From Mycobacterium yunnanensis (GTDB lineage: Bacteria > Actinomycetota > Actinomycetes > Mycobacteriales > Mycobacteriaceae), in the NCBI RefSeq assembly GCF_025823185.1, contig NZ_JACKVK010000001.1:186001-250000 (forward strand): a stretch of DNA of 64,000 nt, in the 5' to 3' direction. The position numbers and the translations under genes are program-made. This document shows positions 6,885 through 15,926 of this stretch, piece by piece (the first letter of the stretch is position 1; every line of letters starts with the position of its first letter). The notes under the pieces were generated by a model that had not been told where the DNA came from, did not search any database, and saw only the letters and a list, made by a program, of their open reading frames with translations.

Positions 6885-8378
6885 TCACTCCGCCCGGCGC
6901 ATGACGGCAAGCACCGTGAGCATCAAGATCTTCAGGTCGAGTCCCCACGACCAATTCTCGATGTAGTAGTTGTCCCATTCCGCGCGATCGGCGATCGAGG
7001 TCTGGCCACGAAGTCCGTGAACCTGGGCCCAGCCGGTCACGCCGGCCTTGACCCGGTGTCTCTCACCGTATCGGCGGATCTGCGCGTCGAACAGCGCGAC
7101 GAACTCCGGCCGCTCCGGTCGCGGACCGACGAGGCTCATGTCGCCCTTGATTACGTTGAGGAGCTGAGGCAGTTCGTCCAGCGACGTCCGTCTCATGATC
7201 TTGCCGATGGCAGTACGCCGGTCCACGCCCTCGACGCCACCGGGCGCCCGCCCCGACGCGACCTCGAAGTCGGCGTCCGAGGCCCGCGGCGCACGCATCG
7301 ACCGAAACTTCAGACAGTCGAACACCTGTCCGTCACGTCCGACGCGTGGCTGCCGGAACAGGATGGGGCCCGGTGAACTAAGCCGCACCAGCAACATCAA
7401 CGTCAAGAACAGTGGGGAGATCAGTAGCAGCCCGACGGCGGCCACCACTCGATCGCCGACGTGCTTCATCAGCGTGAACTGCCACCCCTGCGGGTCGGTG
7501 TGGGGTACGGCAAGTAGCGGAAGGCCGCCGACGTGCTCCACTCGGACGTTCCCGCCAACCGAATCGAACATCCTGGGCACCACCCAGACGCGCAGTCCGT
7601 GCCGGTGGGCCACGCGGACGACCGGGGTGAGCAATTGGTCTTGGGTGAGTGAGAAGGCGATGACGACGCCCTCGGCACCGGTCTCGCGAATCAACCGGTC
7701 GACGTCGTCCGGCGAGCCCAGGTAGGGAACCGGGGGCGCGACGCCCTCGGAATCGATTCCGGCCCACGGCGGTTCGGCGTCCACCAAACCGACGACCGAC
7801 AGTCCGTGCTGTGGGCTGTCGCGTAGCCGCTCGACGATTTGGTAGGCGACGCGCCCGTTGCCCACGACGATGACGGGGGACAGCAGCAGGTTGCGCCGTC
7901 GCAGGTGCCGTTGGTATCCCGCGCGGATCAGCCGGCACAGCAGCATGACCGCGACGACGCAGACCCAGATCTTGGTGGTCATGCCACCGATGTGCCCTGG
8001 CGCGCTTGCGAATTCCATCAGGCTCAGCAGCAACACCGCCGCGAGCGCCGTGCCCGCGAGCACCGGGCCGACCTCGTCGAGGAATCGTCGGTTCAGGCGA
8101 CGGGAGTACACCTTTCGCACGGCGAACACCGCGACGACCAGCGGGGTGTAGAGCCAGCACATCCACACCGGAGGGCTCGTCGGCTCGGTGGCGAACGCCC
8201 ACCACGAACCCAGGGCCACGCCCGCGGAACCGGCCAACACGTCGATGGACACCGTGATGATCGTGCTCAGCGGGTTGGTCCTGGCCAACTCGTCGAGCGT
8301 GCGACGCCGCGGCCGGGCACGGGTGACCCCGATCGACGGCGACGACGGCGGAGCCTCGTTCCCCTGCAGCGTGATCAC
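6885..8378 (-). CDS. Polyprenyl glycosylphosphotransferase (WbaP/WcaJ type)
   Basis: A 497-residue integral membrane enzyme with GTG start and GAGGGG ribosome site. About four N-terminal membrane segments (residues 40-150) are followed by a nucleotide-binding-like fold (VVGNGRVAYQIVERL, about 170) and a fifth hydrophobic segment (VVAAVGLLLISPLFLTLMLL). The C-terminal bacterial sugar transferase domain has the signature stretches PILFRQPRVGRDG, FKxRSM-like LKFRSMRAP, TSLDELPQLLNVIKGDMSLV and GPRPERPEF. The family transfers a sugar phosphate from a UDP-sugar to polyprenyl phosphate, the first step of exopolysaccharide assembly. No other glycan gene lies nearby, so the product is unknown. Confidence 0.9.
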   Translation of the reverse strand: MITLQGNEAPPSSPSIGVTRARPRRRTLDELARTNPLSTIITVSIDVLAGSAGVALGSWWAFATEPTSPPVWMCWLYTPLVVAVFAVRKVYSRRLNRRFLDEVGPVLAGTALAAVLLLSLMEFASAPGHIGGMTTKIWVCVVAVMLLCRLIRAGYQRHLRRRNLLLSPVIVVGNGRVAYQIVERLRDSPQHGLSVVGLVDAEPPWAGIDSEGVAPPVPYLGSPDDVDRLIRETGAEGVVIAFSLTQDQLLTPVVRVAHRHGLRVWVVPRMFDSVGGNVRVEHVGGLPLLAVPHTDPQGWQFTLMKHVGDRVVAAVGLLLISPLFLTLMLLVRLSSPGPILFRQPRVGRDGQVFDCLKFRSMRAPRASDADFEVASGRAPGGVEGVDRRTAIGKIMRRTSLDELPQLLNVIKGDMSLVGPRPERPEFVALFDAQIRRYGERHRVKAGVTGWAQVHGLRGQTSIADRAEWDNYYIENWSWGLDLKILMLTVLAVMRRAE

Positions 8379-8423
8379 TCGCCCCTCCGTTTCCGTGCCG
8401 GCTCGACGGCGCGCATCATGGCC

Positions 8424-9056
8424 TCACGTGCCGAACACCCTGGCGTGCGCGGCCGCGGCCAGGTCCTCGAGGATCTGTACCTGACCGCTCGTCCACCGTC
8501 TCGGGTCGCGGTCCCACGCGCACAGCGTGCCCGCGGGAGTGCCCCGCTCGTCATGCAGCGGAAAGGCGGCGTAGGCCCGGATGGCGCCGCTGAGCGCCAT
8601 GGGGTGGTCGGCCAGCACCGGGTGGCGGGCGATGTCGTCGACGATCAAGGGCTGGCCGCTGACGACGGCGTACTTGCAGATCGATTCCTCCAGTGGGAAC
8701 GATCGGTCGGCGCCGGAATCGTTGCAGCCCAGGCGAATCTGACGGTCGTCGGCGAGGATCGACACCGCGGCGCACGGCACGCCAAGGGCCTCGGCGGTGA
8801 GCTCCGCGAACTGGTCGAGCGCGATCCGAGGCGCCCCGTCGAGTAGGCCCGCGCCCTGCAGGGCGGTCAGCCGGTCGGGGTCGGCCAGGACGAGCCGCAG
8901 TAGCCGGGCCACGCCGCCGTAGTCCTTGGTGATCTGCCCCATCAGTTCCCGGACCGCCGGATTGACCGAGACCGTCCCCGCAACCAAACGTCGGGCGGTT
9001 TCGCGGTCGAGGTAGCCACCGTCTCCGGCGTCCGTCTCCGCGGTCAGGTCGCTCAC
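8424..9056 (-). CDS. GAF domain protein
   Basis: A 210-residue cytosolic protein with GTG start. A short helical N-terminal region (1-60) precedes a GAF-like domain (about 70-205): FAELTAEALGVPCAAVSILADDRQIRLGC, ESICKYAVVSGQPLIVDDIARHP and YAAFPLHDERGTPAGTLCAWD. The ESICKYAV pattern with its cysteine is common in stand-alone GAF proteins near signalling genes. No output domain is present, so it probably signals through a partner. It is divergent from the TetR gene at 9171. Confidence 0.8.
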   Translation of the reverse strand: MSDLTAETDAGDGGYLDRETARRLVAGTVSVNPAVRELMGQITKDYGGVARLLRLVLADPDRLTALQGAGLLDGAPRIALDQFAELTAEALGVPCAAVSILADDRQIRLGCNDSGADRSFPLEESICKYAVVSGQPLIVDDIARHPVLADHPMALSGAIRAYAAFPLHDERGTPAGTLCAWDRDPRRWTSGQVQILEDLAAAAHARVFGT

Positions 9057-9170
9057 CCGTCGATGATAGGCGCGGTACCGCCGAAAATGGGGTGTCCAGC
9101 AAAAATTGACGCGCGTTTCGAAAAGTGACCGTCGCTGCCGTCGTTCTCACGCTCGGGGTATTTTCGACCA

Positions 9171-9776
9171 ATGGTCCGACCCGCGCAGACCGCGCGCAGC
9201 GAACGAACCCGCGCCGCGCTTCGCGAGGCCGCGCTGGTGAGGTTCCTGGCCCAGGGTGTCGAGGACACCTCGGCCGAGCAGATCGCCGCGGACGCGGGGG
9301 TTTCGCTGCGCACGTTCTATCGCCACTTCACCTCGAAGCACGACCTGCTCTTCGCCGATTACGACGCCGGCCTCGAATGGTTCCGGACTGCGCTGGCGAG
9401 CCGGGAGCCAGACGAATCGTTGGTCGAGGCAGTGCATTCCGCGATCATGGCGGCACCCTATGACGCCGCCGCCGTGCCGAAGATCGCCGAGTTGCGGAGC
9501 CGCGAACTCGACCCGGCGCGCATCGTGCGGCACATCCGCCAGGTGGAGGCCGACTTCGCCGCCGCGGTCGAGGAGCACCTGACCCGCAACGATCCGCCCG
9601 CGGCAAGTCTCGACGACCGGTTGCGCACGACGGTGACGGCGCGGTGCGTCGCCGCCGCGGTGTTCGGCGCCATGGAGGTCTGGATGTCGAGCGAGGAGCG
9701 GGCCCTGCCGGAGCTGGCGCGGTTGTCTCGAACCGCGCTCGACGTGGTCGCCGTGGGGGTGGTCGGCGGCGACTGA
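9171..9776 (+). CDS. TetR/AcrR family transcriptional regulator
   Basis: A 201-residue regulator. The N-terminal helix-turn-helix is SAEQIAADAGVSLRTFYRHF (about 30-50), followed by a helical effector domain. A perfect 13-bp-arm palindrome begins on the base after its stop codon and ends 21 bases before the FAD oxidoreductase gene, so this protein is the obvious candidate repressor of that gene. Ligand unknown. Confidence 0.9.
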   Translation: MVRPAQTARSERTRAALREAALVRFLAQGVEDTSAEQIAADAGVSLRTFYRHFTSKHDLLFADYDAGLEWFRTALASREPDESLVEAVHSAIMAAPYDAAAVPKIAELRSRELDPARIVRHIRQVEADFAAAVEEHLTRNDPPAASLDDRLRTTVTARCVAAAVFGAMEVWMSSEERALPELARLSRTALDVVAVGVVGGD

Positions 9777-9806
9777 CCAAGTTTTGTCATAATTGACAAA
9801 ACTTGG
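9777..9806. promoter_or_regulatory. Perfect 30-base palindrome, probable TetR operator
   Basis: The arms CCAAGTTTTGTCA (9777-9789) and TGACAAAACTTGG (9794-9806) are exact reverse complements around TAAT. It is strikingly AT-rich for this genome and fills the gap between the TetR gene and the oxidoreductase gene. Its position suggests an operator overlapping the oxidoreductase promoter; a hairpin terminator for the TetR transcript is an alternative. Confidence 0.8.
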
Positions 9807-9827
9807 GCACCGTGTCAGCCTCGGTCG

Positions 9828-11344
9828 ATGACGCAGTTCGACGCGGTGGTCATCGGGGCGGGGCACAACGGCTTGGCCGCTGCGGCGCTGCTGCAGAAGT
9901 CGGGCTTTCGCACGCTGTGTCTGGAGTCCAAGCGATACGCCGGTGGCATGGCCTCGACCGTCGAGCTCTTCGAGGGCTTCCGATTCGAGATCGCCGGCTC
10001 GCTGCAGTTTCCGACCTCGGCGACGGTGAGTGACGCGCTCGGCCTCGAGGCGTTGCCGACGGTGGATCTCGACGTCATGTCGGTGTCACTGCGGGGTATC
10101 GGCGACGAACCCGTCGTGTACTACACCGACCCGATGAAGCTGCTGACCCATCTCGGTGACGTGCACGGCGCCGAGGCGGTCAACGGCATGGCCGGCCTGA
10201 TGGCCTGGAGTCAGGGGCCCACCCGGGCCATCGGGCGGTTCGACGCAGGTGTCGGACCCAAGACGATCGACGAGATGTTCGCCTGCGCCAGCAGTGAATT
10301 CGAGCGGTCGGCCATCCGCGACATGCTGTTCGGCTCGGTCGTCGACGTGCTGGACCGGTACCTGCCCGACGCCGAGAAGCACGGCGCCCTGCGCGGCATG
10401 CTGTCCTTCCTGGCCGTCAACACCACCTACCGCGGACCCGCGACGCCGGGTACCGCCGCGGCGCTGGCGTTCGGTCTGGCGATGCCGGACGAGAACACCA
10501 AGCTGATGAAGAAGTTCCGCGGCGGAATAGGCGCGCTCACCACGCATCTGGTCGCCATGCTGCACGCCCACGGCGGTGAACTTCGGCTTCGCAGCACGGT
10601 CGAGCAGATCGTGGTGTCAGACGGCCGCGTCACCGGCGTTCGACTCGGCGACGGTTCGACGGTCGAGGCCGGCGTGGTGGTCTCGGCGATCGCACCCGAC
10701 CTCACCGTCACCACACTGCTGGACCCCGACGTCGTGCCACCCGACGTCCGCAGCCGGTTCACGCACGTCGACCACCGCGGCAGCTATGTGCAGATGCACT
10801 TTGCCCTGGACGGCATGCCGACCTTCGCGGCGCCCTACGAGATGCTCGACGACCCCGAGATGCAAGCGGCGATCGGATTGTTCAGCACCCCCGAGGAACT
10901 GCAGCGGCAGTGGGAGGACAGTCGACGCGGAATCGTCCCCTCCGATCCGGCGGTCGCGATGCAGTTCCCGTCGGTCCACGACAGTAGTTTGGCCCCCGAG
11001 GGCAAGCACGCCATGTCGGCGTTCTCGATGTGGTTTCCGCTCGAGTACGGTCGCGCGTCCCATGGTGACCTCAAGGTCGAAATGGGCCGGCGGGTGATCG
11101 ACAAGATCGCCAGCGTGGCACCGGACTTCGAGTCGAAGATCATCCGCCACACCACCTTTACGCCGCGGCACATGGGGACGATGTTCGGCGCGCCCGGTGG
11201 CGACTACTGCCACGGGTTTTCGCCGATTCACCCATCCCGATTCGCGGGCTGTACCTCGGCAGCGCAGGCTGTCACGGCGGACCCGGGATCACCTTCATCC
11301 CCGGATTCGACGCGGCCGCCGCGGCGACGGCCGACGCCAGTTAG
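9828..11344 (+). pseudogene. FAD-dependent phytoene-desaturase-like oxidoreductase, 3' end frameshifted
   Basis: The N-terminus has a dinucleotide-binding motif (VVIGAGHNGLAAAALLQKSG) and the body follows the phytoene dehydrogenase-like family. In frame it reads well to FGAPGGDYCHG (near 11215). The conserved C-terminal FAD-binding segment, RGLYLGSAGCHGGPGITF then IPGFDAAAAATADAS, is present only in another frame, from about 11231 to a stop at 11342-11344. Related proteins, as I recall, have some 15-20 more residues between these parts, so a small deletion with frameshift fits best. If read without correction the frame continues to 11486 as Arg/Pro-rich nonsense antisense to the neighbouring small gene. 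The corrected stop overlaps that gene's stop by four bases. An assembly error cannot be excluded. Confidence 0.75.
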
Positions 11345-11490
11345 TCGTCGGCGGGTCCCGTCGGCGTGGCGCCACCCTCGTCGGACCAGTCCGACCGATC
11401 CTCGGCGCCCTTGGCGGGATCGCTCTCGACGTCCTTGGCAGCGCCCTCGGGGCCGGAATCCGAGTCGCTGGTCGTGGGTTCTGTAGTCAT
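11341..11490 (-). CDS. Small acidic protein (49 residues)
   Basis: The minus frame starts with ATG at 11490, which overlaps the TGA of the CDF transporter gene (ATGA), and encodes MTTEPTTSDSDSGPEGAAKD onward, ending in ADD. It is strongly acidic, Ser/Asp/Gly-rich and probably disordered, with two Trp-containing or Lys-containing short segments. Translational coupling to the transporter and agreement with the corrected end of the convergent gene support it. Function unknown; a regulatory or accessory role with the transporter is only a guess. Confidence 0.65.
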   Translation of the reverse strand: MTTEPTTSDSDSGPEGAAKDVESDPAKGAEDRSDWSDEGGATPTGPADD

Positions 11491-12431
11491 CCGAGCGTGG
11501 TACCCGGGTCGTCCGGCTCGGAAACGGTGAGCACCGCCTCCAGCACGTAGGGCACGTCGTCTTCGAACCGGTGCTCGAGTTCGCGCAACGTGCGCGCGAT
11601 CGACGACTCCACGGCGTCGCCCACCAGGTCGACGCTCGCGATCACGAATATCTGCTTCGGACCGATGAATTCGGGGCGCAGGAAACGTACCGAGGCCACC
11701 TCGGGAAAGCTGGCCAGCTTCTCGCGCAGCGCCTGCTGCAGGCGCGGCGGCCCCGCCTCCCCGGTGAGGAACACCCTGTTGCGATTGATCAGGATCACCG
11801 CGACGACGCCAAGCACTCCGCCGACCAAGATCGATCCGATCGCGTCCCAGAGCACCTCCCCGGTGAGCTGGTGCAACAAGATTCCGAGGAACGCGATGAC
11901 GATGCCGACAAGCGCCGCGCTGTCCTCGGCGAAGACGGCCCGCACCGTGGGGTCGGAGGTCTCGAAGGCGTACTGCAGCACGTCACTTTCGTAAGTATTT
12001 GCGTCCCTTCGTAGTTGGCGCAGCGACTGCAGCAGCGACACGCCCTCCAGTACGAAGGCGATTGCCAGCACGAGGTAGGCCACCCGATAGTCCTCGGCGG
12101 AGTCCTCGCCGTGCAGCAGCTCGGTGACTCCCCGCCAGATCGACACGGCCGCCCCGACGACGAACAGACCGACCGCCGCGAGCAGTGACCACACGTAGGC
12201 CTCCCGGCCGTACCCCAGGGGGCGACGGGCGTCGCGTTCGTGGACGCTGCGCCGGTTGGCGACGAGGAGGAACACCTCGTTGCCGGTGTCGGCCCACGAG
12301 TGCGCGGCCTCCGCGGTCATCGACGCCGATCCGGACACCACCGCGGCGAAGGACTTCGCGAGGGCGACCACGAGGTTCGCCCCGAATGCGACGAGGACGG
12401 TAAGGGTGCTGTCGCCTCCGGCCTTCACCAC
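11487..12431 (-). CDS. Cation diffusion facilitator family transporter
   Basis: A 314-residue membrane protein with about six transmembrane helices. The CDF metal site appears as EAAHSWADTGNE in helix 2 and as EDSAALVGIVIAF in helix 5; this His/Asp spacing resembles the SLC30A9-like branch. The C-terminal cytosolic domain (about 215-314) has the expected beta-alpha fold (ASVRFLRPEFIGPKQIFVIASVDL). The family exports Zn, Mn or Fe in exchange for protons. It is the third gene of the zwf operon, 6 bases after the UBP-finger gene, and overlaps the small acidic gene. Confidence 0.88.
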   Translation of the reverse strand: MVKAGGDSTLTVLVAFGANLVVALAKSFAAVVSGSASMTAEAAHSWADTGNEVFLLVANRRSVHERDARRPLGYGREAYVWSLLAAVGLFVVGAAVSIWRGVTELLHGEDSAEDYRVAYLVLAIAFVLEGVSLLQSLRQLRRDANTYESDVLQYAFETSDPTVRAVFAEDSAALVGIVIAFLGILLHQLTGEVLWDAIGSILVGGVLGVVAVILINRNRVFLTGEAGPPRLQQALREKLASFPEVASVRFLRPEFIGPKQIFVIASVDLVGDAVESSIARTLRELEHRFEDDVPYVLEAVLTVSEPDDPGTTLG

Positions 12432-12437
12432 GGGAGG

Positions 12438-12791
12438 TCAGTCACCTCGGCGTTGCAGCTGTGTCATCCAGTCCTCGGGGACCCGGTCATTGGGCCCGGG
12501 TACGGTCTGGTCGAGCGGATGACTTTCGGGCGGAGCCAATTCCGGCCCGTCGTAGTACTCGTTGGTGTCGTAGTTCCAGAACCAGTCCTCGCCCGGTTCG
12601 AAGGACCGGATGATCGGATGACCCGTCTCGTTCCAGTGCGCCGACGCGTGCCGGGCCAACGAATCGTCGCAACACCCGATGTGGCCGCATGCGGTGCACC
12701 GGCGAAGGTGCACCCACCATCCGCCGACGGCCGTGCATTCGACGCACCCCGTACCGCTGGGAGGGATCGTGGGATTCACCGCATCGGTCAT
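12438..12791 (-). CDS. UBP-type zinc finger protein
   Basis: A 117-residue protein whose first 60 residues hold all ligands of a ZnF-UBP fold: C16, C19, C32, C35, C40, H48, H52 and H58. The segment EDWFWNYDTNEYY follows. In eukaryotes this fold binds the C-terminal GlyGly of ubiquitin; bacterial stand-alone versions are widespread in actinobacteria with unclear partners. It lies between zwf (9-base gap) and the CDF transporter (6-base gap), so it is very likely co-transcribed. Confidence 0.9.
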   Translation of the reverse strand: MTDAVNPTIPPSGTGCVECTAVGGWWVHLRRCTACGHIGCCDDSLARHASAHWNETGHPIIRSFEPGEDWFWNYDTNEYYDGPELAPPESHPLDQTVPGPNDRVPEDWMTQLQRRGD

Positions 12792-12800
12792 GGGCTCACC

Positions 12801-14333
12801 CTACTTCTTCTCGCGCCACTCACGTTCGAACGGCAGTCGCCACGCATTGGGTGCGACGAGCTGGTGAATCGCGTTCGGACCCCAGGTGCCCGGCTGGTAG
12901 GACTTCACCGGCGGCGGATCTTGAAGTAGTTGTTCGGAACGGTCCCACAGGGATTCGATGCCCTCGGCGGTGGTGAACAGGGTGTGGTCGCCGCGCATGG
13001 CGTCCAGGATCAACCGCTCGTAGGCCTCCAGGACGTCACCGAGGGAGTCGGTCTCCTGGGTGGAGAACTGCATCGACATCTTGTCGAGCTTCATCCCCGG
13101 GCCGGGCCGCTTGCCGTAGAACGACAGCGACACCTTCGACGCGTCGGCGAGGTCGAACGTCAGGTGGTCGGGCCCTTGGGAACCGACGCCGGAACCGGCG
13201 GGAAACATGGTTCGCGGCGCCTCCCTGAACGCGATCGAGATGATGCGCATGCCCTCGGCCATCTTCTTGCCGGTCCGCAGATAGATCGGGACCCCCGCCC
13301 AACGCCAATTGTCGATGCCGACCTTGAGCGCGATGAACGTCTCGGTGTCGGAGTCGCGGGCCACCCCCTGCTCGCTGCGATACCCGGCGTATTGCCCGCG
13401 CACCACGTCGGTGGTCTGGATCGGCAGCATCGAGCGGAAGACCTTGTTCTTCTCCTCGCTGATGGCGCGGGGTTCCAGCGCCGTCGGCGGCTCCATGACC
13501 ACGAACGCCATCACCTGCAGCAGGTGCGTCACCACCATGTCCTTGAAGGCGCCGGTGCTCTCGTAGAAGTTGGCGCGCTGATCCAGGCCGAGCGTTTCGG
13601 GAATGTCGATCTGGATGTGGTCGATGAAGTTGCGGTTCCAGATCGGCTCGAACAACCCGTTGGCGAAGCGGAACGCCAGGATGTTCTGAGCAGCTTCCTT
13701 GCCGAGGAAGTGGTCGATGCGGAAGATCTGCCGTTCCCGGAACGTCTCGTGGACGAAGTCGTTCAATTCGATGGCGCTGGCCAGGTCGGTGCCGAACGGC
13801 TTCTCCATCACCACCCGGGACCGCTCGACGAGGTTCGCGTCGCGCAGCATCGTGATGACCGCCCGCGCGGCCTTCGGGGGAACGGAAAGATAGTGCAGGC
13901 GGCGGACTTCCGCGGCGCCACTGTCACCCAGCTCCTTCTCGGCGGCGGCGACGGCGGCGGCCAGTGCCTCCGGGCCGGCGCCCTGGGGGACGTAGGTGAC
14001 CCGGCTTGCGAAGTGGTCCCATTGCTCCGCGGTGAGCTCGTGGGTGCCGAAGGCGTCGACCGCCTCCTTGGTCAGCGCCCGAAACTGCTCGTCGGTGAGG
14101 TCCTCCAAGGAGGTGCCGACCACCCGGATCTTCGGCGCCAGTGACGACTGCACCAGGTACGCCATGCCGGGCAGCAGCTTGCGCTTGGCGAGGTCGCCGG
14201 TTGCGCCGAACAACACGATGACGTGGGGCAGCAGCGCATCCTCGTCGCGGCGGTAGGGACGGGCGCCGGCGGCCGGGTATGCGATGGTCTGCGCAAGGTC
14301 TGGGGTGGACACGGCGACGATGTTTCCATCCAT
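12801..14333 (-). CDS. zwf: Glucose-6-phosphate 1-dehydrogenase
   Basis: A 510-residue cytosolic enzyme oxidising glucose 6-phosphate with NADP(+) or NAD(+), first step of the oxidative pentose phosphate pathway. NADP-binding motif GATGDLAKRKLLPG near residue 44, active-site RIDHFLGKE with the catalytic His region, and the conserved MVVTHLLQVMAFV are all present. I start at ATG 14333 because the longer frame overlaps the divergent SRPBCC gene. First gene of a four-gene operon. Confidence 0.95.
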   Translation of the reverse strand: MDGNIVAVSTPDLAQTIAYPAAGARPYRRDEDALLPHVIVLFGATGDLAKRKLLPGMAYLVQSSLAPKIRVVGTSLEDLTDEQFRALTKEAVDAFGTHELTAEQWDHFASRVTYVPQGAGPEALAAAVAAAEKELGDSGAAEVRRLHYLSVPPKAARAVITMLRDANLVERSRVVMEKPFGTDLASAIELNDFVHETFRERQIFRIDHFLGKEAAQNILAFRFANGLFEPIWNRNFIDHIQIDIPETLGLDQRANFYESTGAFKDMVVTHLLQVMAFVVMEPPTALEPRAISEEKNKVFRSMLPIQTTDVVRGQYAGYRSEQGVARDSDTETFIALKVGIDNWRWAGVPIYLRTGKKMAEGMRIISIAFREAPRTMFPAGSGVGSQGPDHLTFDLADASKVSLSFYGKRPGPGMKLDKMSMQFSTQETDSLGDVLEAYERLILDAMRGDHTLFTTAEGIESLWDRSEQLLQDPPPVKSYQPGTWGPNAIHQLVAPNAWRLPFEREWREKK

Positions 14334-14373
14334 ACGTGAACGGCGCAGGACAGTGCTGGTTAAGGTCGCGGAC

Positions 14374-14814
14374 ATGACAACCAGGGATTCGCGCGAAGTG
14401 GTCATCGAAGCAACTCCGGCAGAGATCATGGACGTCATCGCCGACGTCGAGTCGACCCCGACGTGGTCGCCGCAGTATCAGAAGGCCGTGATCCTGGAGA
14501 GCTACCCGGACGGGCGGCCCAAGCAGGTCGAGATGACCGTGAAGGCCGCTGGTCTGACCGACGAGATGGTCATCGAATACACCTGGACCGACACGAGCGT
14601 GACGTGGACCCTGGTGTCCTCAAGTCAGCTCAAGGCCCAAGACGCCGGCTACACGCTGACCCCCGACGGGGCCAAGACCAAGGTTCGATTCGACATGGCG
14701 ATCGACCTGTCCATTCCCCTGCCGGGATTCTTGCTCAAGCGCACCCTGAAGGGCGGAATGGAGACCGCGACCGACGGCTTGCGCAAGCAGGTCTTGAAGG
14801 TCAAGAAGGGGTGA
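14374..14814 (+). CDS. SRPBCC (START/Bet v1-like) protein
   Basis: A 146-residue protein with a helix-grip lipid-binding fold: REVVIEATPAEIMDVIADVE at the start, TPTWSPQYQKAVILE, and a C-terminal amphipathic helix ETATDGLRKQVLKVKK. By context it matches the Rv0854 family, next to the racemase gene as in M. tuberculosis (from memory). Its TGA overlaps the GTG of the racemase, so the two are coupled. A hydrophobic ligand such as an acyl chain or sterol is plausible but unproven. Confidence 0.85.
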   Translation: MTTRDSREVVIEATPAEIMDVIADVESTPTWSPQYQKAVILESYPDGRPKQVEMTVKAAGLTDEMVIEYTWTDTSVTWTLVSSSQLKAQDAGYTLTPDGAKTKVRFDMAIDLSIPLPGFLLKRTLKGGMETATDGLRKQVLKVKKG

Positions 14815-15890
14815 CGGCCGGCCCGCTGGCCGGGGTCCGGGTCGTCGAGCTCGGCGGTATCGGGCCCGGTCCGCACGCGGGAATGATGTTGGCCGACATG
14901 GGGGCCGACGTGGTCCGCTTTCGGCGGCCCAGCGGCGGACTGACGATGCCTGCGGAGGGCGCCGACCTCCTTCACCGCGGCAAACGCATCGTCGACCTGG
15001 ACGTCAAGGCCGAGCCCGATCGGCTGCTCGACCTCGCCGCGAAGGCCGACGTACTGCTGGATTGCTTTCGCCCAGGGACGTGCGAGCGTCTGGGCGTCGG
15101 TCCGCAGGACTGTGCGGCGGTCAACCCTCGGCTGGTCTACGCCCGCATCACCGGCTGGGGTCAGGACGGACCGCTGGCCACGACCGCGGGACACGACATC
15201 AACTATCTGGCGCGCACCGGTGCGCTGAGCGCGATCGGCTACCGCGACCGTCCCCCGGTGGCACCGCTCAACCTGGTCGCCGACTTCGGCGGGGGGTCGA
15301 CGTTCGCCGTCGTGGGCATCCTCGCGGCTCTGTTCGAGCGGGAACGGTCCGGTACGGGACAGGTGGTCGACGCCGCCATGGTCGACGGGGTCAGCGTCCT
15401 CGCCCAAATGATGTGGACGATGAAGGCGACGGGAGCGCTCAAGGACGAGCGGGAGTCGTTCCTGCTCGACGGTGGTGCGCCGTTCTACCGGGTCTACGAG
15501 ACCTCCGACGGCAAGTACGTGGCGGTGGGTGCGATCGAACCGCAGTTCTTCACCCGGTTGCTCGAAGGGCTCGGGCTGAATCCCGACGACGTTCCCGGCC
15601 AAGGCGACCGAGAGCACTACGGGCGGATGCGCGCATTGTTCGAAGAGCGTTTCGCCACCCGGACACGCGACGAGTGGAGTTCGGTGTTCGCGGGCACCGA
15701 CGCATGTGTGACGCCGGTGCTGACCTGGACCGAAGCCGCAGTCGACGAGCACCTGACGGCGCGCTCGACCATCCTCACCGCTGACGGCGTGGTGCAGGCT
15801 GCCCCGGCGCCGCGGTTCTCGCGCACACCGTCTGCTGCAGGTGGGCCGCCCCCGCAGGCCACGACGGCACTCGACGACCTCGGGTGGTGA
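14811..15890 (+). CDS. far: Alpha-methylacyl-CoA racemase / CoA-transferase III family
   Basis: A 359-residue enzyme; start GTG at 14811 gives a GTGA overlap with the SRPBCC gene and the typical N-terminus TAGPLAGVRVVELGGIGPGP. The catalytic residues known from M. tuberculosis MCR are visible: His in GHDINY, Asp in NLVADFGGGS and Glu in GAIEPQF. The reaction interconverts R and S alpha-methylacyl-CoA esters, needed to degrade branched lipids and sterol side chains. Length and context match Rv0855 (far). Confidence 0.88.
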   Translation: MTAGPLAGVRVVELGGIGPGPHAGMMLADMGADVVRFRRPSGGLTMPAEGADLLHRGKRIVDLDVKAEPDRLLDLAAKADVLLDCFRPGTCERLGVGPQDCAAVNPRLVYARITGWGQDGPLATTAGHDINYLARTGALSAIGYRDRPPVAPLNLVADFGGGSTFAVVGILAALFERERSGTGQVVDAAMVDGVSVLAQMMWTMKATGALKDERESFLLDGGAPFYRVYETSDGKYVAVGAIEPQFFTRLLEGLGLNPDDVPGQGDREHYGRMRALFEERFATRTRDEWSSVFAGTDACVTPVLTWTEAAVDEHLTARSTILTADGVVQAAPAPRFSRTPSAAGGPPPQATTALDDLGW

Positions 15891-15926
15891 TCGAGTTGGC
15901 TGGCCCGACGCTCTCAAGGCTTCCGG

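Noticed and set aside
11345..11486. C-terminal extension of the FAD oxidoreductase to 11486
   Set aside because: This part is Arg/Pro-rich, lies in the wrong frame relative to the conserved FAD-binding end, and is antisense to a supported small gene.
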